Shown: positions 22,460 to 30,783, numbered from the stretch's first letter. The stretch: 64,000 bases of DNA from VRUE01 sp963714155 (GCA_963714155.1 OY970236.1:2294001-2358000); one strand, 5' to 3'. A program made the numbers and translations. Notes: generated by a model from the sequence alone, not told the origin.

Positions 22460-23491
22460 TTAGCGGATCTCGGTTCTGTACCGGCGGTAGATCAGGCGAG
22501 CCACGAGGTTGAGGACCATGACGATAACTATCAGGGTCAGCGCGGCTGCCCAGGCCCTGTCATAGGAGGCCTGCTTGAAGACGCCGGGCGTGCGGTACTC
22601 GCTGTAGGCGTAAACCGCGAGGTTCTGCATACGGCCGGAGAAGGGGTTGCTGTTGATCGAGTCGACCACGCCGGTGGTGACCAGCAGCGGCGCCGTCTCG
22701 CCGATGATCCGCGCCACGGCGATCATCATGCCGGTGATCAGGCCGGCGAAGGCGGTCGGCAGGACGACCTTGACGATCGTCCGCCACTTCGGCGTGCCCA
22801 GAGCGTAGGACGCTTCGCGCAGGTGGTTGGGGACGATCTTCAGCACCTCCTCGGAGGTGCGGATCACGATCGGGATCATCAACACCGCGAGCGCAATCGA
22901 GCCCATCACCCCGAGCCGGATTCCGGGGCCGAGGATCAGGGCGAAAAGGGCGTAAGCGAAGAGGCCGGCGACGATCGAGGGAATGCCGGTCATCACGTCG
23001 ACGAAGAAGGTCAGCGCCCGCCCCAGCCTGCCCCCGCCGTACTCGGTCAGGTAGATCGCCGCCATCAGCCCGATCGGGATCGAGATCAGCGCGGCGACGC
23101 CGGTGATCACCAGGGTGCCGACCAGCGCGTGGGCGGCGCCGCCGCCGCCGATCTGGCCGCGCGCCGACTCGGTGAGGAATTCGAGGCTGAGCCCGGGAAT
23201 GCCGCGCTTGGCGACCTCGAAGACCAGCGAGAGCAGCGGGATCAGGGCGAGCCCGAAGGCGGCGACGATGATCAGCGTGACGAGCCGGTCCTTGGCCCGG
23301 CGCGGTCCCTCGACCCGGCGCGACCAGGTGTAGGTGACGGTCGCGGCGACGAAGACGGTGAGCACGAGCAGCAGGGCGACGCTGAAGGCACCGGCGGCAA
23401 GTAGCAGCCCCGCCGCGAGCAGCGCCGAAGCGGCAACTGCTCCGTAGGAAGCCCAGTTGGGCAGAACGCCGGTGTCGAGGGTGGCGTTCAC
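22460..23491 (-). CDS. pstA: phosphate ABC transporter permease PstA
   Basis: 343 residues, longer than typical PstA because of two extra N-terminal helices (AVAASALLAAGLLLAAGAFSV and following). The core has six helices and the ABC permease EAA loop EASYALGTPKWRTIVKVVLP. The IPSIVAGLFAY segment is typical of PstA. It overlaps pstC by four bases and is followed by pstB after a 24-base gap. Confidence 0.95.
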   Translation of the reverse strand: MNATLDTGVLPNWASYGAVAASALLAAGLLLAAGAFSVALLLVLTVFVAATVTYTWSRRVEGPRRAKDRLVTLIIVAAFGLALIPLLSLVFEVAKRGIPGLSLEFLTESARGQIGGGGAAHALVGTLVITGVAALISIPIGLMAAIYLTEYGGGRLGRALTFFVDVMTGIPSIVAGLFAYALFALILGPGIRLGVMGSIALAVLMIPIVIRTSEEVLKIVPNHLREASYALGTPKWRTIVKVVLPTAFAGLITGMMIAVARIIGETAPLLVTTGVVDSINSNPFSGRMQNLAVYAYSEYRTPGVFKQASYDRAWAAALTLIVIVMVLNLVARLIYRRYRTEIR

Positions 23492-24444
23492 TGGATGTTC
23501 TGGCGGGCGATGATCGCCCGCGCGGCCAGGTTGGTTACCAGGGTGATGGCGAAGAGGACGAGGCCGGAGGCGATCAGCGTGTTGATCGCGAGGCCGGTCG
23601 ATTCGGGGAAGTCGAGGGCGATGTTGGCGGCGATCGTCGAGGGGTTCGCCTGGCTGATCAGGTTGAAGCTGACGATGCCCGAGACCGAGAGGATGATCGT
23701 CACCGCCATCGTCTCGCCCAGTGCCCGCCCCAAGCCGAGCATCGCGCCGCTGATGATCGATGACTTGCCGAAGGGCAGGACGGTCATCCGGATCATCTCC
23801 CAGCGGGTCGCGCCCAGCGCCAGGGCGCCTTCCTGCAGCTTGCGCGGCGTCTGCGAGAAGACCTCGCGGGCGACGGCGGAGACGATCGGCAGGATCATCA
23901 CGGTCAGGACCAGGCCGGCGACCAGCATCGTGCGCCCGGTCACCGAGGCGGGCCCCGCGAAGAAGGGGATGAAGCCGAGCTTCTGTTCAAGCCATTCCAT
24001 CGGCCCGACCGCGGCGGGGCCGAGCACGAAGATGCCCCAGAGGCCGTAGACGATGCTCGGTATGGCGGCGAGCAGGTCGACCATGTAGCCGAGCGGCAGC
24101 AACAGCCGGCGCGGTGCGACGTGGCTGATGAAGAGCGCCACGGCGACCGCGAGTGGGACGGCGAGAAAGACCGCGATCGTGGCTGCCAGCACGGTGCCGA
24201 AGGCAAGCGGGGCGATGTAGTCGATCAGGCTCTTGCCCCCCGGCAGTTCCGAGGAGCTGGCGGTTACCGCGGGCGCCGCCTGAATCAGTAGAAAAGCCGC
24301 AACCCCCGCGAGCAGGGCGAGGATCGTGATCGCCGCCGCTACGGAGAGGTTGGAGAAGATCCGGTCGCCCCAGCGCCGCCGCCCTCCTGAGGCGGCGGCG
24401 AGGAGCTGACCGGCATTGGTCGTGGTGTCGGCGTGCGCCTCCAC
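23488..24444 (-). CDS. pstC: phosphate ABC transporter permease PstC
   Basis: 318 residues with six core helices. The family motifs LAAIPSIVYGLWGIFVLGPA and the EAA loop EGALALGATRWEMIRMTVLP are visible, as is GALGETMAVTII in the form LGRALGETMAVTIILS. It forms the channel with PstA and follows pstS by eight bases. The start codon is consistent with a cytoplasmic N-terminus of about 25 residues before the first helix. Confidence 0.96.
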   Translation of the reverse strand: MEAHADTTTNAGQLLAAASGGRRRWGDRIFSNLSVAAAITILALLAGVAAFLLIQAAPAVTASSSELPGGKSLIDYIAPLAFGTVLAATIAVFLAVPLAVAVALFISHVAPRRLLLPLGYMVDLLAAIPSIVYGLWGIFVLGPAAVGPMEWLEQKLGFIPFFAGPASVTGRTMLVAGLVLTVMILPIVSAVAREVFSQTPRKLQEGALALGATRWEMIRMTVLPFGKSSIISGAMLGLGRALGETMAVTIILSVSGIVSFNLISQANPSTIAANIALDFPESTGLAINTLIASGLVLFAITLVTNLAARAIIARQNIQ

Positions 24445-24452
24445 CTACGGGC

Positions 24453-25550
24453 CTAGCCTTCGATCGCTTCGACGGCCGGCGTGATCTTCTTGGTCAGCGA
24501 GGCGGAAAGCGGCGCGGAACCTGCGTTTTCAGCGGAGATTTCCTGCCCTTCGCTGCTGATCGCGTAGTCGAGGAAACCCTTGACGAGAGCGGCTTCGCTG
24601 GCCGAGTCGTACTGCGTGCAGCCGATCAAGTAGGAGACCAGCACGATCGGGTAGGTGCCCTGCGATTCGGTCTTGCGATCGAGTTCAAAGGGGAACATAT
24701 AGGGGGTCTTGGCCAAGTCCTTGGCCTCGGGCGACTCCTCGAGGATCTTTGCCGCGGCCTCGGGAGTCGGTTCGACGTACTCGCTGCCGACCTTGATCGT
24801 GGCGACGCCGAGTTCACCGGCCTGGCTGGCATCGGCGTAGCCGACCGCGCCGTCGCCGGCGGTCACGGCTTCGACCACACCCGAGGTGCCCTGTGCGGCC
24901 TCGCCACCCTTGACCGGCCAGTCGCCGCTGACTTCGTACGTCCAAACGCTCGGGACGACCTGGGAGAGATAGTCGGTGAAGTTCTCGGTCGTGCCCGACT
25001 CATCCGAGCGGTTGACCGGGGTGATCCGAGTGTCGGGAAGTTCGACGCCGGGGTTGCCCTTGGCGATCGCCGGGTCGTTCCAGGTGGTGATTTCCTGGTT
25101 GAAGATCTTCGCCAGCGTTTCCGGGTCGAGCTGCAGTCCTTCAACGCCTTCGAGGTTGTAGATGATCGCGATCGGCGAGACATAGGCCGGGATCTCGATC
25201 AGCTTGCCGGGGTTGCAGCGGTCGGCGGCTTTTTTCAGCTCGTCTTCTTCTTCTTCGAGCGCGGCGTCGCTGCCGGCGTAGGCAACCCCGCCGGCGATGA
25301 ACTGTTCGCGTCCGCCCCCCGAGCCAACGGCGTCGTAGGACACTGTCGCGCCGGAGTTCGCGTTCTCGAATTCGGCAATCCAGGCTTCCTGTGCGGCCTC
25401 CTGCGAGGTGGCGCCGGCGCCGGCGATCTGGCCGGAGAGGTCGCCGCCGGAGGACGCGCTGCTGCTGTCTTCGCTATCGCCGCAGGCAGAAACACCGATC
25501 GCGAGGACGGCCAGTGAGGCGAGAATGGCCAACCATCTAGAGGGACTCAC
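24453..25550 (-). CDS. pstS: phosphate-binding lipoprotein PstS
   Basis: Extracytoplasmic high-affinity phosphate receptor of 365 residues. A lipoprotein signal ends in VSAC (Cys at about residue 23). Phosphate-contacting segments include AGATSQEAAQEAW, SYDAVGSGGGREQF and NRSDESGTTENFTDYL. It begins at a GTG preceded by AGGAG with five bases between. Four 11-bp-phased repeats about 85-125 bases upstream look like Pho boxes, so it is probably induced by phosphate starvation. Confidence 0.97.
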   Translation of the reverse strand: MSPSRWLAILASLAVLAIGVSACGDSEDSSSASSGGDLSGQIAGAGATSQEAAQEAWIAEFENANSGATVSYDAVGSGGGREQFIAGGVAYAGSDAALEEEEDELKKAADRCNPGKLIEIPAYVSPIAIIYNLEGVEGLQLDPETLAKIFNQEITTWNDPAIAKGNPGVELPDTRITPVNRSDESGTTENFTDYLSQVVPSVWTYEVSGDWPVKGGEAAQGTSGVVEAVTAGDGAVGYADASQAGELGVATIKVGSEYVEPTPEAAAKILEESPEAKDLAKTPYMFPFELDRKTESQGTYPIVLVSYLIGCTQYDSASEAALVKGFLDYAISSEGQEISAENAGSAPLSASLTKKITPAVEAIEG

Positions 25551-25629
25551 ACAAACTCCTTTTCGTCGTAGGGCACGAGAGCGGCCGGGATCGGCCGGCT
25601 CGCCGCCACACTCTCAGCGCACCTCCGAC

Positions 25630-25673
25630 AGCTTGTTACCTGGCTGTATCGGGGTTGTGAAAAAGATGTAAAA
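25630..25673 (-). promoter_or_regulatory. Pho-box-like array upstream of pstS
   Basis: The triplet tgt (ACA on the minus strand) recurs at 25634, 25645, 25656 and 25667, exactly 11 bp apart. On the minus strand the units read TTTACAT, TTCACAA, GATACAG and GTAACAA, close to the 11-bp direct-repeat sites of PhoP/PhoB regulators (GTTCACC-like in streptomycetes). Confidence 0.65.
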
Positions 25674-25689
25674 GGGGCTGCACGTCGCG

Positions 25690-25977
25690 CTAGCCGTCCG
25701 GCGAGAAGCGGTAGCCAATCCCGCTGTGGGTGTGGATCAGGCGCTGGCCCGGCAGCGCTTTGCCCAGCTTCGAGCGCAGGCGGCTGACGTAAACGTCGAC
25801 GGAGCGGTCGTCGTGGCGCGGTTCGCGGCCCCAGACCTCGGCGTAGAGCTCCTTGCGGGTGAGGATGCGCTGCGGGTGGGCCGCCAGCGTGGTCAGCAGC
25901 TGCAGCTCGCGCACGGTCAGGCTGAGCGGGCGACCGTCGACCACGGCGGCGTGCTCCTCGGGCCGAATCTCCAACAT
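25690..25977 (-). CDS. stand-alone OmpR-type winged-helix DNA-binding protein
   Basis: 95 residues consisting only of the trans_reg_C domain: SLTVRELQLLTTLAAHPQRI, the recognition helix region DDRSVDVYVSRLRSKLGKAL and the wing HTHSGIGYRFSP. There is no receiver domain. It starts 36 bases after the full response regulator gene and reads towards pstS. It could compete for or share Pho boxes without a phosphorylation input. It may also be the remnant of a second response regulator whose receiver part was lost. Confidence 0.85.
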   Translation of the reverse strand: MLEIRPEEHAAVVDGRPLSLTVRELQLLTTLAAHPQRILTRKELYAEVWGREPRHDDRSVDVYVSRLRSKLGKALPGQRLIHTHSGIGYRFSPDG

Positions 25978-26013
25978 GGCTCGCGAGGATGGCCCGGTGA
26001 GGCGGGCGCGCGG

Positions 26014-26814
26014 TTACGCGGCCGTAAAGCTGCTGTGAACTGCTTGTGAATGCGCGGCCGGCGAATCGACGCCAGCGGCCTCGTCAGCCAGCTCGGGCGC
26101 CACACCACCGACCGCCTCCGGGTCGAAGCGGTAGCCGACGCCGAAGTGGGTGTGGATGTAGCGCCAGCCCGGCGAGCGCTTCGCCAGCTTCTGGCGCAGC
26201 TTGCGGATGAAGACGTCAACCGAGCGATCGCCGTGGGCCATCGCGTAGCCCCAGACCCGCTGGTAGATCGCCTCGCGCTCGAGCACCTGGCCCTTGGTGT
26301 CGGCAAGCAACTGCAGCAGCTCGAACTCGCGGCGGGTGAGGTCGAGGCCGTCCTCGCCAACGAAGGCCTGGAACTGGTCGGCGCGAATCTCGAGCTCGCC
26401 GACGACAAGCGGCCCGGCGTCGACGTCGGCGCGACTGCGGCGACGGCGGCGGGAGACGGCTTCGATCCGCGCCATCACCTCCTCGGGGTGGCAGGGCTTG
26501 CCGACCCAGTCGTCCGCCCCGAGCCGCAGCGCGCGCACCCGCTGGGCAACGGTGGAGCGCCCGCTGCAGACGACCACGCCGAGGTCCGGCAGCAACTCGC
26601 AGACCCGACCCAGGTAGTCCCAGGCTTCGTCGCCGAGGACCGCGAGGTCGACCAGCAGCGCGTTCAGCTTCATCGCCACCAGCTCCTCGGGTGGGATGGC
26701 GCTGTTCAGCACGCGCTGCTGCCAGCCGGCGGCCTCGGCGCGCTTGCAGAGCACGGTCACGAAGCCGCTGTCGTCATCGATGACCGCTAGCCGGATGGTT
26801 TGCTGCGAGGTCAA
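26014..26814 (-). CDS. OmpR/PhoB-type response regulator
   Basis: 266 residues. The receiver domain (about 1-120) has the acidic pocket VIDDDSG, the phosphoacceptor Asp in ALLVDLAVLGDE and the Lys in WVGKPCHPEEV. The winged-helix domain (about 145-235) has LTRREFELLQLLADTKGQ, RSVDVFIRKLRQKL and HTHFGVGYRF. A C-terminal tail of about 30 residues is unusual. Its position upstream of pstS and the Pho-box-like repeats before both genes make it the likely phosphate regulator. No histidine kinase gene is in the window. The start is a TTG. Confidence 0.9.
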   Translation of the reverse strand: MTSQQTIRLAVIDDDSGFVTVLCKRAEAAGWQQRVLNSAIPPEELVAMKLNALLVDLAVLGDEAWDYLGRVCELLPDLGVVVCSGRSTVAQRVRALRLGADDWVGKPCHPEEVMARIEAVSRRRRRSRADVDAGPLVVGELEIRADQFQAFVGEDGLDLTRREFELLQLLADTKGQVLEREAIYQRVWGYAMAHGDRSVDVFIRKLRQKLAKRSPGWRYIHTHFGVGYRFDPEAVGGVAPELADEAAGVDSPAAHSQAVHSSFTAA

Positions 26815-26864
26815 GGCCTTGGGATTGTATGCGGCAAGGAAGACGGGCGCTGGGACAAAAGCCC

Positions 26865-26897
26865 TGCTTTCACAGGATTTTCACAGCCCAATTACCC
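26865..26897 (+). promoter_or_regulatory. Pho-box-like repeats upstream of the response regulator
   Basis: TTCACAG occurs at 26869 and again at 26880, an exact 11-bp step, with ATTACCC as a possible third unit at 26891. It lies 55-85 bases upstream of the response regulator start, on the opposite strand. The unit matches TTCACAA in the pstS array, which suggests autoregulation. Confidence 0.6.
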
Positions 26898-27077
26898 CAA
26901 TTTGCGGGGAAGTCGCTCGGCCGACCCGATCCGAGTTGTTACCGAGCCTTCCCAGGAGATTCTCCGGATGTTCACGGCCAGCCATTGGCCCGGCGCCAGA
27001 CTCAACCCTCACGAGACTCCTCTCTCGTCACCGCGAACGGCCCACTGCCCCGGGCCGTTCGCCATTTCTGGGGCCAA

Positions 27078-27893
27078 TCAGCTGATCGCGCCGGTCGCCG
27101 CCAGCACCAGCACCAGCGCGCCGAGGGCGATCCGGTAGATGACGAAGATCTCCAGGGTGTGGGTGCTGAGGTAGCGCAGCAGCCAGGCGATCGCCAGGTA
27201 GCCGGTGACAAAGGCGACCAGCGTGGCGATCACGGTCGCCGCCGCCGAGGGACTGCCGTTTTCGCCGACCTTGCGCAGCTCGAAGAGCCCGCTGAGGACG
27301 ACTGCCGGCACCGAGAGCAGGAACGAGTAGCGGGCGGCGGCAACCCGGTCGAAGCCGCGGAAGAGGCCGGCCGAGATCGTCGCCCCCGAGCGCGAGACGC
27401 CGGGGATCAGGGCAAGCGACTGGGCGACGCCGATGAAGAGCCCGTCGCGGCCGTTCATCCCATCGAGGTTCCGCTGTCTGGTGCCCACCCGCTCGGCGGC
27501 GACCATGACGAAGGAGAAGAGGATCAGCGCCGAGCCGATCAGGTAGAGGCTGCGAGCGCCGGACTCGATCTGATTCTTGAAGATGAAGCCGAAGATCGAG
27601 ATCGGGATCGTGCCGAGGACGATGAACCAGCCGAGCTTCGCCTCCTGGCTGGCCTGGCGGATCGGCACCCGCAGTTCGCCCAGCCAGGCGGCGGCGATGC
27701 GCCAGAGGTCGGCGCGGAAGTAGATCAGCACCGCCGCCATCGTCCCGAGCTGGATCACGGCGGTGAAGCCGGCTCCGGGGTCTTCCCAGCCGAGCAGCGC
27801 CGGCACGATCCGCAGGTGCCCGCTGGAGGAGATCGGCAGGAACTCGGTCAGGCCCTGGACGAGGCCGAGGACGATGGCTTCGAGGGTGCTCAT
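27078..27893 (-). CDS. uppP: undecaprenyl-diphosphatase UppP (BacA)
   Basis: Membrane enzyme of 271 residues that dephosphorylates undecaprenyl diphosphate to recycle the lipid carrier for peptidoglycan; overexpression gives bacitracin resistance. Both active-site motifs are present: GLTEFLPISSSGHL (about 14-27) and LIPGVSRSGATISAGLFRG (about 165-183). Eight hydrophobic helices fit the family. The ATG at 27893 lies eight bases after TAGGAT; the longer in-frame extension is on the antisense of a neighbouring gene. Confidence 0.96.
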   Translation of the reverse strand: MSTLEAIVLGLVQGLTEFLPISSSGHLRIVPALLGWEDPGAGFTAVIQLGTMAAVLIYFRADLWRIAAAWLGELRVPIRQASQEAKLGWFIVLGTIPISIFGFIFKNQIESGARSLYLIGSALILFSFVMVAAERVGTRQRNLDGMNGRDGLFIGVAQSLALIPGVSRSGATISAGLFRGFDRVAAARYSFLLSVPAVVLSGLFELRKVGENGSPSAAATVIATLVAFVTGYLAIAWLLRYLSTHTLEIFVIYRIALGALVLVLAATGAIS

Positions 27894-27901
27894 CGCGGCG
27901 C

Positions 27902-27907
27902 ATCCTA
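27902..27907 (-). promoter_or_regulatory. -10 hexamer TAGGAT of uppP
   Basis: Eight bases before the uppP ATG; 19 bases from the opposing promoter of the small membrane gene. Confidence 0.45.
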
Positions 27908-27926
27908 TGGAGCCCGCCCCTTGCGC

Positions 27927-27932
27927 TAAATT
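27927..27932 (+). promoter_or_regulatory. -10 hexamer TAAATT of the small membrane gene
   Basis: Seven bases before the GTG at 27940; divergent from the uppP promoter. Confidence 0.5.
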
Positions 27933-27939
27933 CCCGAGC

Positions 27940-28197
27940 GTGAAGGCTCCCTCGCGCCGAACCAGCATCGCCGCCGCATTCTGCGCCGCGCTGCTCTCGC
28001 TGCTGCTGGCGGCCCCGCTCGCACTGGCCGACAACGGCGTCGGCCTCGCCGGTCCGACCACCGACAAGACGGTGACCTTCTTCTGCTTCGGCGTGATCGC
28101 CTTCTTCGCGATCCTCGTGATCGTGCTCTCGATCGTCCAGGGTCGCCTCGAGGCGCGCAAAGAACGGCGCCGCAGCGACCTAGAGCGCTACGGCTAG
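27940..28197 (+). CDS. small secreted/membrane protein
   Basis: 85 residues. A signal-like hydrophobic segment (AAAFCAALLSLLLAAPLALADNGVG) is followed by a short outer loop, a second helix (FFCFGVIAFFAILVIVLSIVQ) and a basic cytoplasmic tail ending ERRRSDLERYG. No known family recognised. I chose the GTG at 27940 because it gives a proper signal peptide N-terminus (VKAPSRRTS) and lies just after a TAAATT hexamer. The 3' end overlaps the HD gene by four bases. Confidence 0.7.
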   Translation: MKAPSRRTSIAAAFCAALLSLLLAAPLALADNGVGLAGPTTDKTVTFFCFGVIAFFAILVIVLSIVQGRLEARKERRRSDLERYG

Positions 28198-29039
28198 TCC
28201 AGCCGGAAGCCGCTGAGCAGCCGCTTCTCGGTCTCGCCCTCGATCTCGGCGACGACCTCGACCTTGCCCTCGAGCGGGGTGCCGCGAATCTTTGTCGCCA
28301 GCAGGTCGTCGACCTGAAAAATGCCGGCCGAGTTGTTCAGCGCAATCTGAATCCGCACCGGCCGCGTCTCCCCCGCCTCGATCCGCACCTCGTCGACCGC
28401 TGCGGCGGAGATCGAGTGGATCCCCTCCTGCCCCGCTTCGATCGGCAAACGCGTTCGCCCCTGGGCCATATCCAGCGCATCCGCGACCCGCACCACCCCT
28501 GCCTCCAGCGTGTAGGGCTCCCCCCTGCGCCGGTGTCCGATGATCGCGTGCAGGATCTCCGAAGCGACGATCGTGCGCTCGGGCTGCTTGTAGCAGTCCG
28601 CCAGCAGGCGCTCGAGCGCCCCGTTGGCCAGAAACAGGCTGTAGGCCTCATGGTCCTGCCGGTGGATCGACATGCCGACGTCGTGAAGCAGCGCGCCCCC
28701 GGCGACCACGACCTCCGCATCCCGGGGTGACATGCCGTGGTCGGCAACGACCGCCGGCTCCACCCCGGCCTTGACCAACAAGCGCAGCAGTCGAAGCGCG
28801 ATATTGAGCACGATCTGCATGTGCACCCACGAGTGGTCGGACATGCCGAGCCGCTCGGCGTGCACCTGCGTCATGTACCACCAGGCCCGCACCTGGTCAT
28901 CGCTATTGACGGCGTTCAGGAAGGACTCGAGCTTGCGGTTACCTCGGGTCGGAACCCGGACCTTGGCCTCGGCGACGGCTTCCTTCGGGGGCTTGCGCTG
29001 CGGTCCCTTTGGGTCTGGTGTGGGGACCGCCTCGCTCAT
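28194..29039 (-). CDS. HD-domain phosphohydrolase-like protein
   Basis: 281 residues. An HD-type metal site is visible: DHSWVHMQIVLNIALRLLRL, the doublet in GALLHDVGMSIHRQDHE and the distal Asp in VRVADALDMAQGR. The last 75 residues form beta strands (RPVRIQIALNNSAGIFQVDDLL). HD proteins cleave phosphate esters, often of nucleotides; the substrate here is unknown. The first 30 residues are Lys/Pro-rich and probably disordered. The ATG lies six bases after TACGAT. Confidence 0.85.
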   Translation of the reverse strand: MSEAVPTPDPKGPQRKPPKEAVAEAKVRVPTRGNRKLESFLNAVNSDDQVRAWWYMTQVHAERLGMSDHSWVHMQIVLNIALRLLRLLVKAGVEPAVVADHGMSPRDAEVVVAGGALLHDVGMSIHRQDHEAYSLFLANGALERLLADCYKQPERTIVASEILHAIIGHRRRGEPYTLEAGVVRVADALDMAQGRTRLPIEAGQEGIHSISAAAVDEVRIEAGETRPVRIQIALNNSAGIFQVDDLLATKIRGTPLEGKVEVVAEIEGETEKRLLSGFRLD

Positions 29040-29045
29040 GCCCGG

Positions 29046-29051
29046 ATCGTA
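29046..29051 (-). promoter_or_regulatory. -10 hexamer TACGAT of the HD-domain gene
   Basis: Six bases before the ATG at 29039, inside the 15-base gap after the Rpf-like gene. Confidence 0.45.
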
Positions 29052-29054
29052 GGT

Positions 29055-29546
29055 TCAGCCGCAGACGGGCCAGGGCGACGACCCCGATTGCGCGTAGAGA
29101 AGCGCCGCCCGGTAGTCCTGCTCCTGCTCGGGAGCAGCCGCCGGGTCTCCGGACCCGCCGACCGATTCCCAGGTGCCGAAATCGAACTGGTACTTGCCGC
29201 GGTAGCTGCCGTCGGAGGAGACCGCGGTTGGATCGCCGCCGGACTCGCAGGCACCGATCGCGTCGAGCGTCTCCTGGGAGACGCCGCCGGGAAGGCTGGC
29301 GAAGAGCTCACGGCGCTCGCGGCGGATGCGGTCGCGACGAACCTCTTCGAGGTGGGCGACCGTGACCCGAATGGTCCGGTGGAAACTCGCGGTTGAGCGC
29401 CTCAGCACCGACAGCTTCGCGGGCACCGCATCGGCGACGCCGGTCCGTGGAGACGACCCTCCGCCAGTGCCGGCAGCGAGAGCGGCGGCGGGGAAAGCGA
29501 CGCAGAGGATCAGGACGGGAATGAAATATGTGCGTTTTGTGAGCAA
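29055..29546 (-). CDS. resuscitation-promoting factor-like secreted muralytic protein
   Basis: 163 residues. A signal peptide (YFIPVLILCVAFPAAALAA) is followed by a charged helical region (SFHRTIRVTVAHLEEVRRDRIRRER). The C-terminal Rpf/transglycosylase-like domain (about 90-163) has the catalytic Glu in IGACESGGDPTAVS, then GSYRGKYQFDFGTWESVGGSGDP and the closing WPVCG, whose Cys would pair with the one in GACESGG. Rpf proteins cleave peptidoglycan and wake dormant actinobacteria. It starts at TTG. A CRP-like palindrome lies 35-50 bases upstream. Confidence 0.9.
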   Translation of the reverse strand: MLTKRTYFIPVLILCVAFPAAALAAGTGGGSSPRTGVADAVPAKLSVLRRSTASFHRTIRVTVAHLEEVRRDRIRRERRELFASLPGGVSQETLDAIGACESGGDPTAVSSDGSYRGKYQFDFGTWESVGGSGDPAAAPEQEQDYRAALLYAQSGSSPWPVCG

Positions 29547-29580
29547 GCGGAGGACCGTGCCGGTATTTGCGACCTCGGAA

Positions 29581-29596
29581 CGTGATCGCGCTCACA
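29581..29596 (-). promoter_or_regulatory. CRP-like site upstream of the Rpf-like gene
   Basis: On the minus strand TGTGAGCGCGATCACG matches TGTGA-N6-TCACA with one change. rpfA of Mycobacterium tuberculosis is a known CRP target, which makes the placement notable. Confidence 0.45.
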
Positions 29597-29702
29597 CTGC
29601 TCACATAGTGCGTGCCGTTTGAGACGTAGTCAGGCACGATGTGCGGTCTGCCACTTCGGTCGCTGGACGAGATCGTGCAGCGAAAGGTGAAGCCCAGTCG
29701 GC

Positions 29703-30746
29703 CTAGACGGCCTTGGCGGAGACCATCGCCAGGTTCGGCAGAGTGCGGAAAGTCTTCTTCTCGGCGGGCCCGAAACCGGAGTCGGCAAGCCAGCCGGAGA
29801 CCTGCTCGACCGTGTAGGTGTCGGCGCCCGAGGTGAGGTGGAAGAAGAGGCCGAGGATCGAGCCGGAGTCCGGTTTCTGTCCCGCCGGCCGGTCGTAGAG
29901 CTCGAGCACGCAGAGCGGCGCGCCGGGGCGCAGGACGGCGCGGATGCGAGCGAAGAGCGACTTCACCTGCTCCGGCGTCAGGTGGTGAACGATGTTGAAG
30001 CAGAGGGCGCCATCGTGGGGGCCGTCGAAGTCAGCCTCGAACATGTCGCCCTCGACGTGGTGGACGCGGTCTTCCATGCCCGCCCCGGAGACGATCTCGC
30101 GACCGATGCGGGCGCTGCCGGGCAGGTCAATGATCGTCGCCTTTAGGCCCGGGTGGTGGCGACAAAGTGCCATTGAGTACTCGCCGTGAGCGCCGGCGAC
30201 GTCGAGCAGCGTGTGCGCGCCCTGCGGCAACGGCACCGCCTTGGCGACCTCGGCGGAACTGAGCTTGGCGAGCTGGTACTGACCGCGGATGTAGGAACGC
30301 CAGTAGGGATCGTCGGGCGGCTTGTCGTGCAGCTCGGCGTGGCGACCGTCGCGGACGAGGTCCTCGAGTCCTCCCCACCACTGCCAGTACTCGGCCGTGT
30401 CGGCGAGGAAGTCGCCGAGGTAGTGGTCGGAGCTGGGGTCGAGCCAGCGGCGGGCGCGGGCTGTCATCTCGTAGCTGCCGTCGGGCTTCAGCTCGACGTG
30501 GCCGAGCGAGGCGATCACGTCGAGGACCAGCTCGGTGCCGGCCGGGCGCAGGCCGAGGTGCTCGGCCAGCTCGTCCGGCTGTCGCGGCCCCTCCGCCAGG
30601 GCGGCCAGCATCCCGGTGCGCTGCGCCACCTGCAGCGCCCGCGCCACCGGCATCGCGAACATCGCCTCGCCGATCGGCGTCGGCAGGCGGTTGAGCATCA
30701 GCCCGAGCCGCTCGGTGATCCCGTCCGGTGCCGCCGTGATCCGCAC
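29703..30746 (-). CDS. SAM-dependent methyltransferase (O-methyltransferase family 2-like)
   Basis: 347 residues. An N-terminal winged-helix dimerisation domain (about 20-105, LAALAEGPRQPDELAEHLGLRPAG) precedes the SAM-binding domain with LLDVAGAHGEYSMALCR (about 180-196), the acidic loop TIIDLPGSARIG, and DGALCFNIVHHLTPEQ. The catalytic His of plant-type O-methyltransferases may be the HH pair in NIVHHL. This class methylates small aromatic or secondary metabolites. The GTG start lies seven bases after TAGCCT and is divergent from purU. Confidence 0.87.
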   Translation of the reverse strand: MRITAAPDGITERLGLMLNRLPTPIGEAMFAMPVARALQVAQRTGMLAALAEGPRQPDELAEHLGLRPAGTELVLDVIASLGHVELKPDGSYEMTARARRWLDPSSDHYLGDFLADTAEYWQWWGGLEDLVRDGRHAELHDKPPDDPYWRSYIRGQYQLAKLSSAEVAKAVPLPQGAHTLLDVAGAHGEYSMALCRHHPGLKATIIDLPGSARIGREIVSGAGMEDRVHHVEGDMFEADFDGPHDGALCFNIVHHLTPEQVKSLFARIRAVLRPGAPLCVLELYDRPAGQKPDSGSILGLFFHLTSGADTYTVEQVSGWLADSGFGPAEKKTFRTLPNLAMVSAKAV

Positions 30747-30753
30747 GTACAGC

Positions 30754-30759
30754 AGGCTA
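30754..30759 (-). promoter_or_regulatory. -10 hexamer TAGCCT of the methyltransferase gene
   Basis: Seven bases before the GTG at 30746, in the 37-base divergent gap with purU. Confidence 0.45.
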
Positions 30760-30783
30760 GAGAAGCGCGATGATGCTCAGACC

